DNA from: Hydra vulgaris
Taxonomy: Eukaryota > Cnidaria > Hydrozoa > Anthoathecata > Hydridae
Assembly (NCBI RefSeq): GCF_038396675.1
Contig: NC_088933.1
Coordinates: 21,749,501 to 21,813,500 of the forward strand
DNA: 64,000 bases
Direction of reading: 5' to 3'
The notes beneath the pieces are model-generated. The model had not been told where the DNA came from. It made no database searches and was given only the letters and a program-made list of their open reading frames with translations. Below, piece by piece: positions 34,178-46,553 of this stretch (position 1 is the first letter of the stretch; every line of letters begins with the position of its first letter). Made by a program: the position numbers and the translations under genes.

Positions 34178-34758
34178 ATGTACTGCGTTAAATGTAGAAA
34201 AATAACAAATACACTAAACTTGCAAAATGTTGTGAGTAAAAACAATAGAAATGTGCAACGTGGTAATTGCACTATTTGCGGAAAATTAAAAACTCAATTT
34301 GTAGATTTAGTGAGTGAGATTTAGTGAGTTCGTTTAATTCAGCAACGCGTAAAATAAAACTACCATGGTCGAAGTTTCCAGGTGAAATGCATTTACCTGG
34401 AATGAACTTTGCAGGTCCTGGTACTAATTTAGATAAACGATTAACTTCTACTGAAGCATATAAAGAATGGAGTAAACCTATAGATAGAGTTGATAATGCA
34501 GCTTACCATCACGATGTTGCTTATAAATACTTCGATGACACAGCATAAAGAAATTTAGATGATAAAATTATGATCGAAGAAATGAATTCTATAAAAAATC
34601 CAACAATACGTGAAAGAATTAAACGAGGTATTATAAAACCTATTATAGCATCTAAAGCAAATTTTGGTTTAGGTCTTTCAGACCCATATGAATTAGGTGT
34701 CGAAACTACTCAAAAAAACTGCCAACAATCAGTAAAAAAGAAAAAGTTAAAGAAGTAG
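34178..34758 (+). pseudogene. Zinc-ribbon (DUF5679) plus phospholipase A2-like protein, broken
   Basis: The first 48 codons from ATG 34178 (MYCVKCRKITNT, then NCTICGKLKTQF) form a CxxC...CxxC ribbon of DUF5679 type. The frame then shifts because GATTTAGTGAGTGA (34304-34317) is tandemly repeated at 34318. In the next frame, MHLPGMNFAGPGTNL carries a PLA2-type calcium loop and DNAAYHHDVAY the HD catalytic pair, as in parvoviral VP1 and Polinton virion PLA2 domains used to breach endosomal membranes. TAA at 34546-34548 interrupts this frame, which continues in phase to 34758 (GLGLSDPYELGVE). The membrane-breach role is inferred from family. Confidence 0.75.
34304..34329. repeat. 14-bp tandem duplication causing a frameshift
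   Basis: GATTTAGTGAGTGA is followed at once by GATTTAGTGAGT. Fourteen is not a multiple of three, so the second domain of the host gene is thrown out of frame. Confidence 0.85.
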
Positions 34759-34787
34759 GACTTTCAGACCCATGCGAAGTAAATATT

Positions 34788-35695
34788 ATGGATCTGAAAT
34801 GGACTGACAAACTTGCAAATGAACTTCATAAACCAGTTATAAAACATTTCAGAAAAAGAAAAGTGATTGTAAATGGAATCGATGAAATATGGGCTGCTGA
34901 TTTAGTTGACATGAAATCTTTTTCCAAATTCAATGAAGGTATAAAATACTTACTAATGGTGATAGATGTTTTTTCTAAGTATGGATGGATTGTTCCACTG
35001 AAAAGTAAAACTGGAGTTGATGTTGCTAATGCTTTAAATAAAATCTTCCAAAAAGAAAGTGTCAAAAAATATGGGTAGATAAAGGCTTAGAGTTTTATAA
35101 TAAGCGTGTTAAAGCTCTAGGTGTTGAGCTATATTCAACCGAAAATGAAGAAAAAAGTTGTGTATATGAAAGTTGGAATAAAACAATGAAAGATAAAATG
35201 TTTAAGTACTTTTCAGCTAATTCTACTAGAAAATATAACGACGTTTTAGATAAAATGATAAATAAATACAACAACACAAAGCATTCTTCAATCAAAATGA
35301 CGCCAGTTGAAGCTAGCGATAAAAAGAATGAAAATATTGTTTGGTTCAATCTAAATGGAAATGTAATACCAAAGTTTTCAATTGGTGATAGAGTTAGGAT
35401 AACTAAAAAGAAAGGAACGTTTGAAAAAGGATACACGCCGAGATGGACTGAAGAAGTTTTTACTGTTTCAAAAATTCAGTTTACAGATCCACCAAGTTAT
35501 AAATTAACTGACGATAATAATGTAGAAATACAAGGTACTTTTTATGAACAAGAAATGCAAAAAACTGATCAAAACATATTTAGGATTGAAAAAGTTATTC
35601 GTAAACTTAAAAACAAGTCATTAGTAAAGTGGTATGGGTATCCTGATTCGTTCAACTCATGGGTTGATAATAAAGAATTGAGAAGTTTGATTTAA
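34788..35695 (+). pseudogene. INT: Polinton integrase (RVE type) with C-terminal chromodomain
   Basis: From ATG 34788 the frame gives IDEIWAADLVDM (first catalytic Asp) and KYLLMVIDVFSKYGW, then a frame break near 35065. The next frame carries VDKGLEFYN (second Asp), STENEEKSCVYESWN (Glu), a KFSIGDRVRITKKKG SH3-like segment and FRIEKVIRKLKN...LVKWYGYPDSFNSWV, a chromodomain. It would insert the element's DNA with 6-bp target staggering. Spacing between second Asp and the Glu is about 29 residues, shorter than the usual 33-35, so a small in-frame deletion is likely. The stop (35693-35695) lies in the right TIR. Confidence 0.93.
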
Positions 35696-35995
35696 TAGGA
35701 CATGCTTTCTTTTACGCTTAGATTTCACAAGTGAAATTGATTTAAAATTACAAAATTTTTAAATCAATTTTATAAAAATAAATTTTTAGCTCAGAGTTTG
35801 TAAGAGAGTTTGTAACTATAATATATTAATATATTATAGTTGTTATATATATTATTTTAGATCAGAAATTATAGACAATAGTTGAAATGACTTATGAGAA
35901 TATAGATAGGGATATAGTTGAAATATGATATGAGCTTATAGTTAGAGAAATAGTTGAAAAAAAAAATGAGCCAGGACCTGCCTTTTTCTACTACT
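35686..35995 (-). repeat. Polinton right terminal inverted repeat
   Basis: Reverse complement of 24407-24715 with about a dozen differences by eye; contains the same internal 28-bp palindrome at 35814-35841 and the integrase stop codon. Confidence 0.95.
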
Positions 35996-36001
35996 TATAT
36001 T
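35996..36001. repeat. Right target-site duplication TATATT
   Basis: Exact copy of 24401-24406. Confidence 0.9.
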
Positions 36002-36680
36002 GGTACGCATTTATTTTTGATTTAACGGCAAACTGGTAAACCGGTATTGCAATCCCAATTACAAAAATAATATTTTTTTTTGCTATAGTTGTAAGCACGC
36101 CACACCTCTTTATCTCCGAGTATCTTTAGACTTTTTTTTTTTTTATATGCCGTTTTATAATATACACAGTTTCGAAGCATATAAATAAAAATAAATATTG
36201 GCAGGGCAAGAAAAAGACTTATTTGGCCTTATCACCGAGCCCCATTCTCACGTATTTACAAAAAAGGTAATATTTAAATATCTTTAGTTAGCAAACTATT
36301 TATTAAAAAAAATATAAAAGTAAAATAGATAACAATTTGTTGTCTTTTAAAGAAAAGTTTAAAGAACCAAAATTTAAGGAAAGAGTAAGATCAAGTGAAT
36401 AAGAAAAAATAAATAAGATATGATAATTTGCTTAAAACTTAAAAATTTAAAAACAAAAAGTAAATAAATTAATACACACCATAGAAATAACATAAATAAA
36501 TTAGTATACTTCATAGAAATAATGTAAATAAATTAGGAAACGCCATAGAGGTAATACCATAATTAAGGTAATAAAAAAAAATATTGATACACTCAGTGAC
36601 ATAATTTTTGTATTAATTATTTTTTGTATTTGAGTTTTAATTTAAATTTTGTATTTGAGTTTTAATTTTAAAAAACATTT
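36002..36680. other. Gene-free stretch
   Basis: AT-rich flank of the Polinton. TTTGTATTTGAGTTTTAATT is present twice near 36607-36672, at or beyond the 3' end of the LINE that follows. Confidence 0.5.
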
Positions 36681-36699
36681 AAAATCGGATATATTAAAA

Positions 36700-39600
36700 T
36701 CCATAAGTAAGAATGGCTGTTTTGATTCATTTTTAAACTGTTCTACACTAGTTTTATGTGTATTTACAATTTTGGGAAACATTTTCCACAAGTAAGGTCC
36801 ACGATAAAGAACTGAATATGAAGTTAGTTTTAAATTATATTTTGGGACAACAAAGTTGTTATTTGAAAATTTTGTTGGATATTAATGAATTGATGAACTA
36901 TTTTGTCAAAATAGGATTGAAATATTTTAGGAGATAATCCTATATTTGTTTTATACATGAACATTAAAACTTCGTGTAAGTTGATTTTATGAATATTTAA
37001 TGCTTTAAGTATATGCAGAAGAGGCTCACAAGGTAGAGTTCTACTAGCTCCAAAAATTATTCTGCACGTGTTTTGTTTACAGTACAAGTTTTTAAATTTT
37101 GTATAGTTTGTACTTGCCCATATAATATTGCAATAAATTAAATAACAATGAATAAAATAGAAGTATAAACTTTTTAAAGAACTACTGTTTAAAAATGGTT
37201 TAGTCCTATACATCATTGCTAAATTTTTTAATATTTTGTTTTGAATACTTTTTATATGTAAACTCCAACGTAATTGTTCATCTAAGATTACGCCTAGAAA
37301 GTTTACTAACTTTTCTTTTTTAATGTTAATGTTATTGATTATTAGATTAGGCAGTTTGATGGGAATATTTTTTAATTTATTCACTTTGTGGAACAAAATA
37401 AATTTGGTTTTATCCACATTTAGGGAAAATTTATTACTTTTAAACCACTCATTAACTTTCAATAATTGTTCGTTTGTTGTATAGTGTATTAATATCTCTG
37501 TGGGAATAAAAAAGATTGGAGTCATCTGCAAAAAGAATTTAATATTTAATAGGTCTGTTGTTAAATTTAAATCATTAATGTACACTAGGAACAACAGTGG
37601 TCCTAAAAGAGAGCCCAGGGAAACCCCACAAGTTACGGCAGTCGGGAATGTTTGTTTTTGTTCATACACTATAAATTGTTTTCTATCGGTCAAATAACTT
37701 TTGAACCAAAGTAAGTTGTTATTTTTTACTCCATAGTGTTCAAGTTTTTTTATTAGTATATTATGATTAACGGTATCAAAAGCTTTTGACAGATCAATGA
37801 AAACTCCTAAGGTAAAATAGTTACTACTGAATGCACTTGATATTTGAATGACTAGTTCAACCACTGCATGCTCCGTTGAGTTTGTTTTTTTTGAAACCAA
37901 ATTGTTGTGAATACAGCATATCGTTTTCTGATAAGTGATTAAAAAGCTTATTGTACATTATTCTCTCAAGTAATTTTAAAAAACAAGGTAAAATAGATAT
38001 AGGCCTATATTTAGAGATATTTGAGTCATATCCGGACTTGAATATCGGCGTGATTCGTGCAATTTTTAGCTATTCAGGGACAACACCTGTTTTAAGTGAA
38101 AGATTAAATATGTGAAATAACGAGGGTTCTATTATATTATATACTGATTTTACAACATTAACGTTAATTTTATCAAATCCAGCACTTTTGTTAGTTTTAA
38201 AGTAAAAAAAGGCGGTTTGCAATTCAATTAGTTTTAAATTAGGTTCATCCATAACTTTATCGTAATTTTTTAAATAAGATTCAAATGGTGTTGAATTCAT
38301 AGGAATTTTTAACGCCAATTTCGGACCAACATTAGTAAAGAAGCTGTTTAGTTTTTCAGCAATAATTGATTTATCATAAATTGTGTTTTTATCAATTGTT
38401 ATTTGTTTTGGCATAATTATTTTTTCCTATTATTTCTTTAATTACACTCCATGTTTTTTTAATGTTTCCGGTGGCTTTACTTAATAGCTTTGGATAATAA
38501 AGCTTTTTTGAGTTCTAAAGAATTTTTGCTTTTTCAAATATATTTTTATAATTTTTATATATCATTTCGTTTTTATAGTTTGTTTTTTTAAGTACTTGTC
38601 GTATAACTTTTGTTTTCTTTTTGAAGATTTTAGTAACCCGTTAGACATCCATGGAGTTAAAACAGTTTTGGTTTTTACAATAATTATTTTTTCAGGAAAT
38701 GCTTGATCATATTGCTTGCAGATTTGATTTAAAAATAGATTATATGCGTTGTTAACGTCATGTGACTGCAATACCAGATTCCAATCAACGTTGTCTTTTA
38801 AAAGATTTTGAAATTTTTTTACAGAGTTTTCATTGATCTGTTGCCTAAATATAATATAATATAATGGATTGAGAAGGAAGACTGTTAAATAATATATTGT
38901 TAGTAACTAGAAATGTTGGGAAATGATCCAATAAGTCAGTTTTGATCATGCCTGTGTAAAGACGGTTATTAAGATGGTTATTAGTTATTATATTATTAAG
39001 AAGTGTGTATTAGAAGAGTTTTTAGTCACTCTCGTTGGCTTGTTTATTGTCGGAATTAAATTATTTTGAAGAAGAGTATTTATAAAATTGTAAACATTAT
39101 TATTGGAAGTATGGTTTATTAGGTCAATGTTAAAATCCTCAACGAAGTAGGCATGACTTCGGGTTTTATTTATATTTGTGAAGAAAGGTTTAAAATGAGT
39201 TTTAAATTTTTTTAAGCTAGTAGATGGAGGTCTATATGTGGCGTTTTTAATTATTTTTTTGTGGTTTTATTAATTCAATGCATAATGACTCACAATCTAT
39301 TTCATTTACACAGAGATCGTGACGTAAATTATAACTAATTGAGTTGTGAACAAAAATACATACGCCTCCACCAACACCAAAACCACATGGTAGGTGAACT
39401 GATGATTAATCAATTAGTTCAAATTGGGCATTTGTTTCACCACGCTTACACCAAGTTTTCGTAAGACAAATAATTTTAAAATCGTGCTTTAATTCATCCA
39501 ACAAAGACCTAAGATTTTCAAAAATTTTATTTAAACTCCGAATATTAATGTTTAAAATTGAAAAACTATTTTTATTTTTTTGAAGATATTGAGAAGATTC

Positions 39601-39729
39601 AATAACTGTATAGTATTGGCTTTCAGATATTTTTTGATTAAAGTTATTAGAGTCATCGACGTCACTGAGTACGACATTTTCATCCAAAAATTTAATTATA
39701 AAGTTTTCCTCCATTTTAAAGTAACGCAT
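36700..39729 (-). pseudogene. LINE ORF2: endonuclease and reverse transcriptase, broken
   Basis: Right to left: FSILNINIRSLNKIFENL and FKIICLTKTW (39640-39450) are the start of an APE-type endonuclease; then 38414-38070 (SAGFDKINVNVVKSV, a pre-RT motif); then LGVFIDLSKAFDTVNHNIL (RT motif A, 37810), CGVSLGSLLGPLLFLVYIND (motif B with L for Q, 37620), and a motif C (FADD-like) only in another frame near 37545. The C-terminal thumb runs to 36830. Order and motifs fit a CR1/L2-like non-LTR retrotransposon. There are many stops and shifts. It copies itself by target-primed reverse transcription when intact; this copy cannot. Confidence 0.85.
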
Positions 39730-39989
39730 ATATAAATAAACGCAAAATAGTTAATAAAATAGTTAGCAATAGTTAAAAGAAAATTAATAAACTTTTACTC
39801 TTACTGACACGGATTCGGGATTTCTTTCGTTTTCTTAGACACCCACTCGCGTACAATCAGCTTATCATATGATATGTATGCAAATTTTCCCAGCTGCCGC
39901 TCAATTTTTATTTTTTCTTATTAAGTTTTGAAGCAAAACTTCTTATTTCGTTTTGAAGCAAAAATTTTTGTTTATGTAGATATTTTCAC

Positions 39990-40290
39990 CCTTTAATTTA
40001 CAAGATTTTTTAAAATTTCTACCTTAACTTTGAAGTCTAACAGCTTAATAATAATTGTGCGTGGTGTATTTGCATCTCGACGTCCACTGCGATGCGCTCG
40101 TTCGATTCTCACATTTTTTACCCCTAGAGTCTCCTCAAAAAGTTTAATCACTTTTATTTCACTTTCGGGCCACGTTTCATTTTCATTATCTTTGATGCCA
40201 TCAATCCTAAGGTCATTTCTTTGCGACCGATCCTCAATTTCTCTAAGTTTTATTTTGAAGTCAATAAACTCATCGTTTTAAAGTGCTTCG
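39990..40290 (-). pseudogene. LINE ORF1 fragment
   Basis: The minus strand reads REIEDRSQRNDLRIDGI near 40240, then WPESEIKVIKLF, IERAHRSGRRDANTPRTIII and KLLDFKVK towards 40030. This is the RRM-like core of L1/CR1-type ORF1 proteins (RRNNLRIDGI and RAHR motifs). It lies upstream of ORF2 at 36700-39729 in the correct order, so the two belong to one element. Confidence 0.8.
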
Positions 40291-40299
40291 GTTTTACAA

Positions 40300-41271
40300 A
40301 ATCTTTTTTTTTTCAATAGACTCAATATTATTTTTGATCTTTTTCTCGATGAGTTCCTCCTGAAAACTTAAACTTTATTTTATATCATTTATAGTTATGT
40401 TTTAGCGAGCTACAAAGCTAACATATAAAGCTATCAATATATTGCTTTGAAATGTATACACATAGCTATAGTGATGTCAATTTTTCTTCGGATTTCAAAT
40501 TTTTCGGCTCAAGTCTTATAAATTATTTTACTTTTAAAAAGTTTTGCTTTTGAATATTTAATATACAATTTTTGCGAAAATCAATACTCTGCAGAAAATA
40601 TTTTTTAAAACGCAAAAAATGATAGACTAAGTCAGCGTCGTTATAATCAATAATATTATTCCAATGAAATTAGGATAAATGTTCCTTGAATGCTGTACAG
40701 TTCTCTTCTGTGAAAAACAGTTTCTGTTCTGTTTCTATTTCTTTGATTCACAGCTATTATTATAGTTTGTCTTTTGGACGGTCCCATTACGTTTTCATCA
40801 TATTCATGTAACCATTTTCGCTTAATCTAATCTTAAATTTCATCTTCATATTCCGTGTTAGCATATTTTGGTATTTCATATTTAGCAACTTTTTTTAACA
40901 GTCGATTGGGTTCGTTGCGATCCCTCCATTTTCATTTGATTTTCCATTCAAAACCATCAAAGGTTGTTTCATTGCGTTACTTTTTAATTGAAGTTTTATC
41001 AACCTCAAATTTGTTTGAATCTACCATTTCGCAACAGATAATCTTAAACTTTGTCATTCCAGATGAAAAAATAAAAACTCCTCGGAATAATTAATTGGAA
41101 CTCAATCCGAGAATCACATCAACTCTAAATGGTCAGAAATCTATCAGAATACCTTCAAAACTTACTTCAATATCTTACTTCAAACTTTTAAAGTCAAAAT
41201 TGTGGATCCAATACATTGAGGTAACTTTCCCTTAAAAGTCATGACTTTTTGAGAGTTTAAACTTTTATTTT
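40300..41271 (-). other. Degenerate coding-like stretch
   Basis: Between about 41090 and 40680 the minus strand reads almost continuously with phrases such as GMTKFKIICCEMVDSN, VAKYEIPKYANTEYEDE and WLHEYDENVMGPSKRQTIII, with a few stops. I do not recognise the family; an old transposon gene is likely. Confidence 0.35.
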
Positions 41272-41476
41272 GATTTTTTTTTTTTTTAATTTTTATTTTT
41301 AGATGCCCCAAGAAGTCCTAATGGTCTTGTCACAGAGCACCGCGGATGTGCATTTAACCGGGAAGTTCATGCCTCCTTCTTTACCGTGACGCGAAAATTT
41401 GTCCAGAGCTCGTTTCGAACCTGGATCTCCTGCTTATTAAGCAGGCGCTCTAATCACTGCGCTACGGCCACACTAA
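41272..41476 (-). mobile_element. tRNA-derived SINE
   Basis: Reading the minus strand, GTGGCCGTAGCGCAGTGATT begins a tRNA-like head with an A box, an anticodon-like stem (CCTGC...GCAGG) and the B box GGTTCGAAAC. The acceptor and T stems do not pair, so it is not a working tRNA. A body follows (CGGTAAAGAAGGAGGCATGA ... AAGACCATTAGGACTTCTTG) and ends in an A-rich tail that appears as T-runs at 41272-41302 on the plus strand. It lies between the two degenerate coding stretches at 40300-41271 and 41477-42480. Confidence 0.75.
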
Positions 41477-42805
41477 TTTTAGAACAAAAACTTGTGATTT
41501 AAAATCGTCTTTAAACATCCTTTGTCCACAATAACTGTCACCACCAAACCATTACTTTTTAACCGAATAAAAGATATTGCGCTAATTCACTGCTGTTCAG
41601 AAGCGAGGTCGCGCAGACTCCTCGCTTCTGCAATCATTTCCCTTCATCTTTAGGAATTTTGACGGCACCTGTCTTTTGTTACCACATTTGAAGCACCAAA
41701 AAGATTTGAAAGTAAGCTCTTTGTGTTTAAACAATTCTTCGCGATGTGGTGTAACCCCCTGCAGTTGTATCATTTTAAAGGATTTTTTGTAGTATGATGC
41801 TAAGACAAAGCACCAATTGCATTGCTGTCATTTTTTTCATGCTATTTGAAGCAGTTCTCACATTAGGTAACATAATATTGATTTGGTCCATATTGCTTGA
41901 AATCTTGATGATAAAATCTCGGGCAATTCCACGCTAAACGCCAAATGCATTGACTCATTTTGACAATTTCGAAAGATAAGTCGATCGTTTCAAATCAGTC
42001 AAAAATGCATTAGTTTTTTCTACTTCATTTAATTTTTATTTTGTGAAAAACTCATATGCATTGCAAGCATAACACGCCAGCAACACACGCTTGATTTTGT
42101 GCATCTTGCTTATCGTTAATGGTTAAAACGTCATTAACTGAATCAGCAATTTTTCGAAGAAGAATTTGAAAAAGTAGTTCCAGCTTTTTGTTCTGCATTT
42201 ACACCAATCACTTTTGTTCTTTTTGTCAACACAACAGCATTTGAATCTCTATCATACGTTTCAAACATATCGAATAATTTCATACTTGATTCCATGCCCG
42301 GTTTCCTCGGTTATTTGTAACTTTCTCGCATAAACACTAAGATTAAAATGTTTTTTTTCTTTTCTTTACGCGATGAAAATCTTTCTTTTACATATTTTAA
42401 TTTTTAATTACATTTTTTTTTTTAATTTTTTTAATTACATTTTTTAATTACATTTTTTAATTTATAAACATCAAAAACAACTCACTTAACCCGTGTTTTA
42501 TTTCTATTAACCCTGGTTATATGTTAATTTATAAACCTGAAAAATAACTTTCAAAACCCGCGTTAAAATATTTACAATAATCACTAACTAAAAAGCCACT
42601 TGAATTACAATCAACTTGATACCAAAGAATATTCTAGAAGATTTACGTAATACAATCACAACTACGTATAACTTCAAAGGAATCGTAGCCTCTAGATTTC
42701 TATAGTTCGATGAGAAGTGTTCTATATCTTTAGCTTAAGTAGAGCTTTATGATTTTACTAATCAGCCATGGACTATTTTTTCTAAATATCTGAGTACCTT
42801 AATGC
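41477..42805 (-). other. Degenerate coding-like stretch, then AT-rich spacer
   Basis: Minus-strand phrases MESSMKLFDMFETYDRDSN, KRTKVIGVNAEQKAG (42290-42175) and WCFKCGNKRQVPSKF (about 41690) look like decayed protein sequence with a CxxC. No family is recognised. 42360-42805 shows only AT-rich sequence. Confidence 0.35.
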
Positions 42806-43628
42806 AGGGGTGGCGCTAGCATTTTTTGGTCTTTCAGATATCTAACTTCCAGACATTGAGCTAACTCCAAACATTTATATATTTATACTTATGTTAAATA
42901 AGGATGTTTTTTAAAAACTGCGATGATTGGAGCCTAGGAACAAAAAGCCCTATAATTTTAGCCCCCCCCCCCCCCATGCTCCACACATGAGAGTAACAAG
43001 TTGATGAAATATTTTTTGTACTATTTTCAACTAGACTTATATTCATCGATAAATTTTAAATTTCATAGTAATTATTTTTATATTTATTTCATAGTATAAT
43101 ATTTTAGCGTTAAAAAAAAATGACCATATAAAGTTTAAACCCCCTCAATTTGAGGGGGTTGCAAATTTTATATGATCATAATTTTTGAGAGACTTATATT
43201 CATCGATAAATTTTAAATTTCATAGTAATTATTTTTATATTTATTTCATAGTATAATATTTTAGCGTTAAAAAAAAATGACCATATAAAGTTTAAACCCC
43301 CTCAATTTGAGGGGGTTGCAAATTTTATATGATCATAATTTTTGAGAGCTGAGAAATTATACTATGAAACTTAAAATTTCTCGATGAATATAAGTCTAGT
43401 TGAAAATAGTACAAAAGATATTTCATCAACTTGTTGCTCTCTCGTTTGGAGCAAGGGAGGGGGGGGGAGCTAAAATTTTGGGACTTTTTGATCCCAGGTT
43501 CCAATCATTGCAATTTTCTGCAAAGCATCCTTATTTGACATTAGTATAAACATATAAATGTTTGGAGTTTGCTCCATGTCTAGAAGTTAGATATCTCGAA
43601 GACGAAAAAATGTTGGCGCCACCCCTGC
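42806..43628. mobile_element. Foldback element, copy 2, with an inner tandem duplication
   Basis: Outer arms begin AGGGGTGGCGCTAGC and end in the inverted GTTGGCGCCACCCCT. Arm text (CTAACTTCCAGACATTGAGC) matches copy 1 at 4513-4853. Poly-C (42961-42975) faces poly-G near 43460. The centre carries a 159-160 bp tandem duplication: TTCATCGATAAATTTTAAAT starts at 43039 and again at 43199. Each unit contains the palindrome AACCCCCTCAATTTGAGGGG with its final GTT. Confidence 0.85.
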
Positions 43629-43747
43629 CTTAATGTAAATTAAGGAGTTATTATTTCGTATATTAACAAATTAGCGAACGGCTAGCCGTTTGCTAATTAT
43701 TATTATTTAAAAAAATTATTGTAATAACTTAATTCAAATAGTATAAA
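43629..43747. other. Short spacer
   Basis: AT-rich, nothing recognised. Confidence 0.5.
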
Positions 43748-44582
43748 TAGGGAAAAGGCGCCTATGATGACATACATAACTTTGAAGTTTCATTATTCAG
43801 TATCCTGAAGACCAAGAATAAACGTCTTGATATGGATACATGTAGAACACTAATAAATGCCAGAAATTATGCAAATTTACGCTTTCGTGCTACACAGCAG
43901 CAGTGTAAAAATTCGCACATGCGCGTAAGAAATAATGCGTTTTATGTGTTTTTTGAACCAATTAATTTTTATTGAAGTAAAAATTCCTTTTTGCTTCCCT
44001 AAGAAATATGTTGTTTTTATGAAGAAAAAAAAAGGTTTTCCGAACATTGCAATACACATAAATCGTTTCCCAATAATTTCCCTAACATTTCCTAATATTG
44101 CAATACACCTAACTCGTCAGTATGCCATCATAGGAAGAAGTCATCATTTTCATTTAAACAAGCTGTCTGTCTTGTTCAAAAGATAATATTAAAATAAGTA
44201 TTCCACTTAACTAGCACAAAACTTGGAAATAAAATGCATGAAAATTTCATTTCTGCACAGTCAATAATAAAATCACATTTTTAATTATATAAAGGGGTTA
44301 AAAATACAACAGCACATCACAAAATTGATTTTAGTTGATTATAAAAGCAATATTTGTGCATAAGGAACGTATTTTTACTAAAACTAATGTAAAGCCAGAT
44401 TAGGCATGTAGGTATCATCACTATTTCGCCATAACCAATATTTATGAAAATGTGACCGGTATGTATTGAATATGAAAATTTGACCGGTATGCCATCATAG
44501 GCGCTATGTCATCATAGGCGCTATGTCATCATAGGCGCTATGTCATCATAGGCGCTATGCCATCATAGGCACCTTTCCCCTA
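43748..44582. mobile_element. Non-autonomous TA-flanked DNA transposon, copy 2
   Basis: Second member of the family at 2931-3838, same orientation. Ends TAGGGAAAAGGCGCCTATGA and an inverted CACCTTTCCCCTA. At the right end the 17-bp unit ATGTCATCATAGGCGCT / ATGCCATCATAGGCGCT is present five times in tandem (about 44489-44573) against two in copy 1. No transposase frame. Confidence 0.8.
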
Positions 44583-46262
<1,680 letters not shown>

Positions 46263-46443
46263 TAGATGTAGCATGCGACACAAATTTTTAATTTTGAAAT
46301 GTCTGTTGGGACATTGCATTTTAATGTATTCTAAATGATTGTTCCATTTATAATAAATATGTTTTTTCTTTTTTTTTTTGTATATTAACATTTGTAATTT
46401 TTTAGAATTTAAAAGCTTTGATAATTTGATAAACCTTCGTAAG

Positions 46444-46553
46444 TAGGGTGACCAGAATACTCTTTTTTATGTAAAAGAGCACAGCACAAAATTAAGTTCA
46501 TTAAGTTTTGACGATGTGCTCTCCTACATAAAAAAGTGTTTCTGGTCAGCCTA
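46444..46553. mobile_element. 110-bp MITE-like hairpin element
   Basis: TAGGGTGACCAGAATACTCT at the left faces AAAAAAGTGTTTCTGGTCAG plus CCTA at the right in inverted orientation; arms of about 40 bp with few mismatches and TA at both outer edges. Confidence 0.7.

Larger units (their letters stand above)
24407..35995. mobile_element. Full-length Polinton/Maverick element, 11,589 bp
   Basis: The element has AGTAGTAG...CTACTACT ends, terminal inverted repeats of about 310 bp, and a perfect 6-bp flanking duplication. It encodes the diagnostic Polinton set: protein-primed type B DNA polymerase, retroviral-type integrase with chromodomain, adenain-like protease and A32/FtsK-type packaging ATPase, plus capsid and accessory candidates. 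Ten genes run on the minus strand and two on the plus strand, diverging at 34129-34177. By eye the two TIRs differ at about a dozen positions, so insertion is old enough for decay but not ancient. All large genes carry stops, frameshifts or rearrangements, so the copy cannot act alone. No hexon-type major capsid gene of the usual family is visible. Confidence 0.95.

Noticed and set aside
34826..35436. Minus-strand frames opposite the integrase
   Set aside because: Antisense shadows; the integrase motifs are clear on the plus strand.
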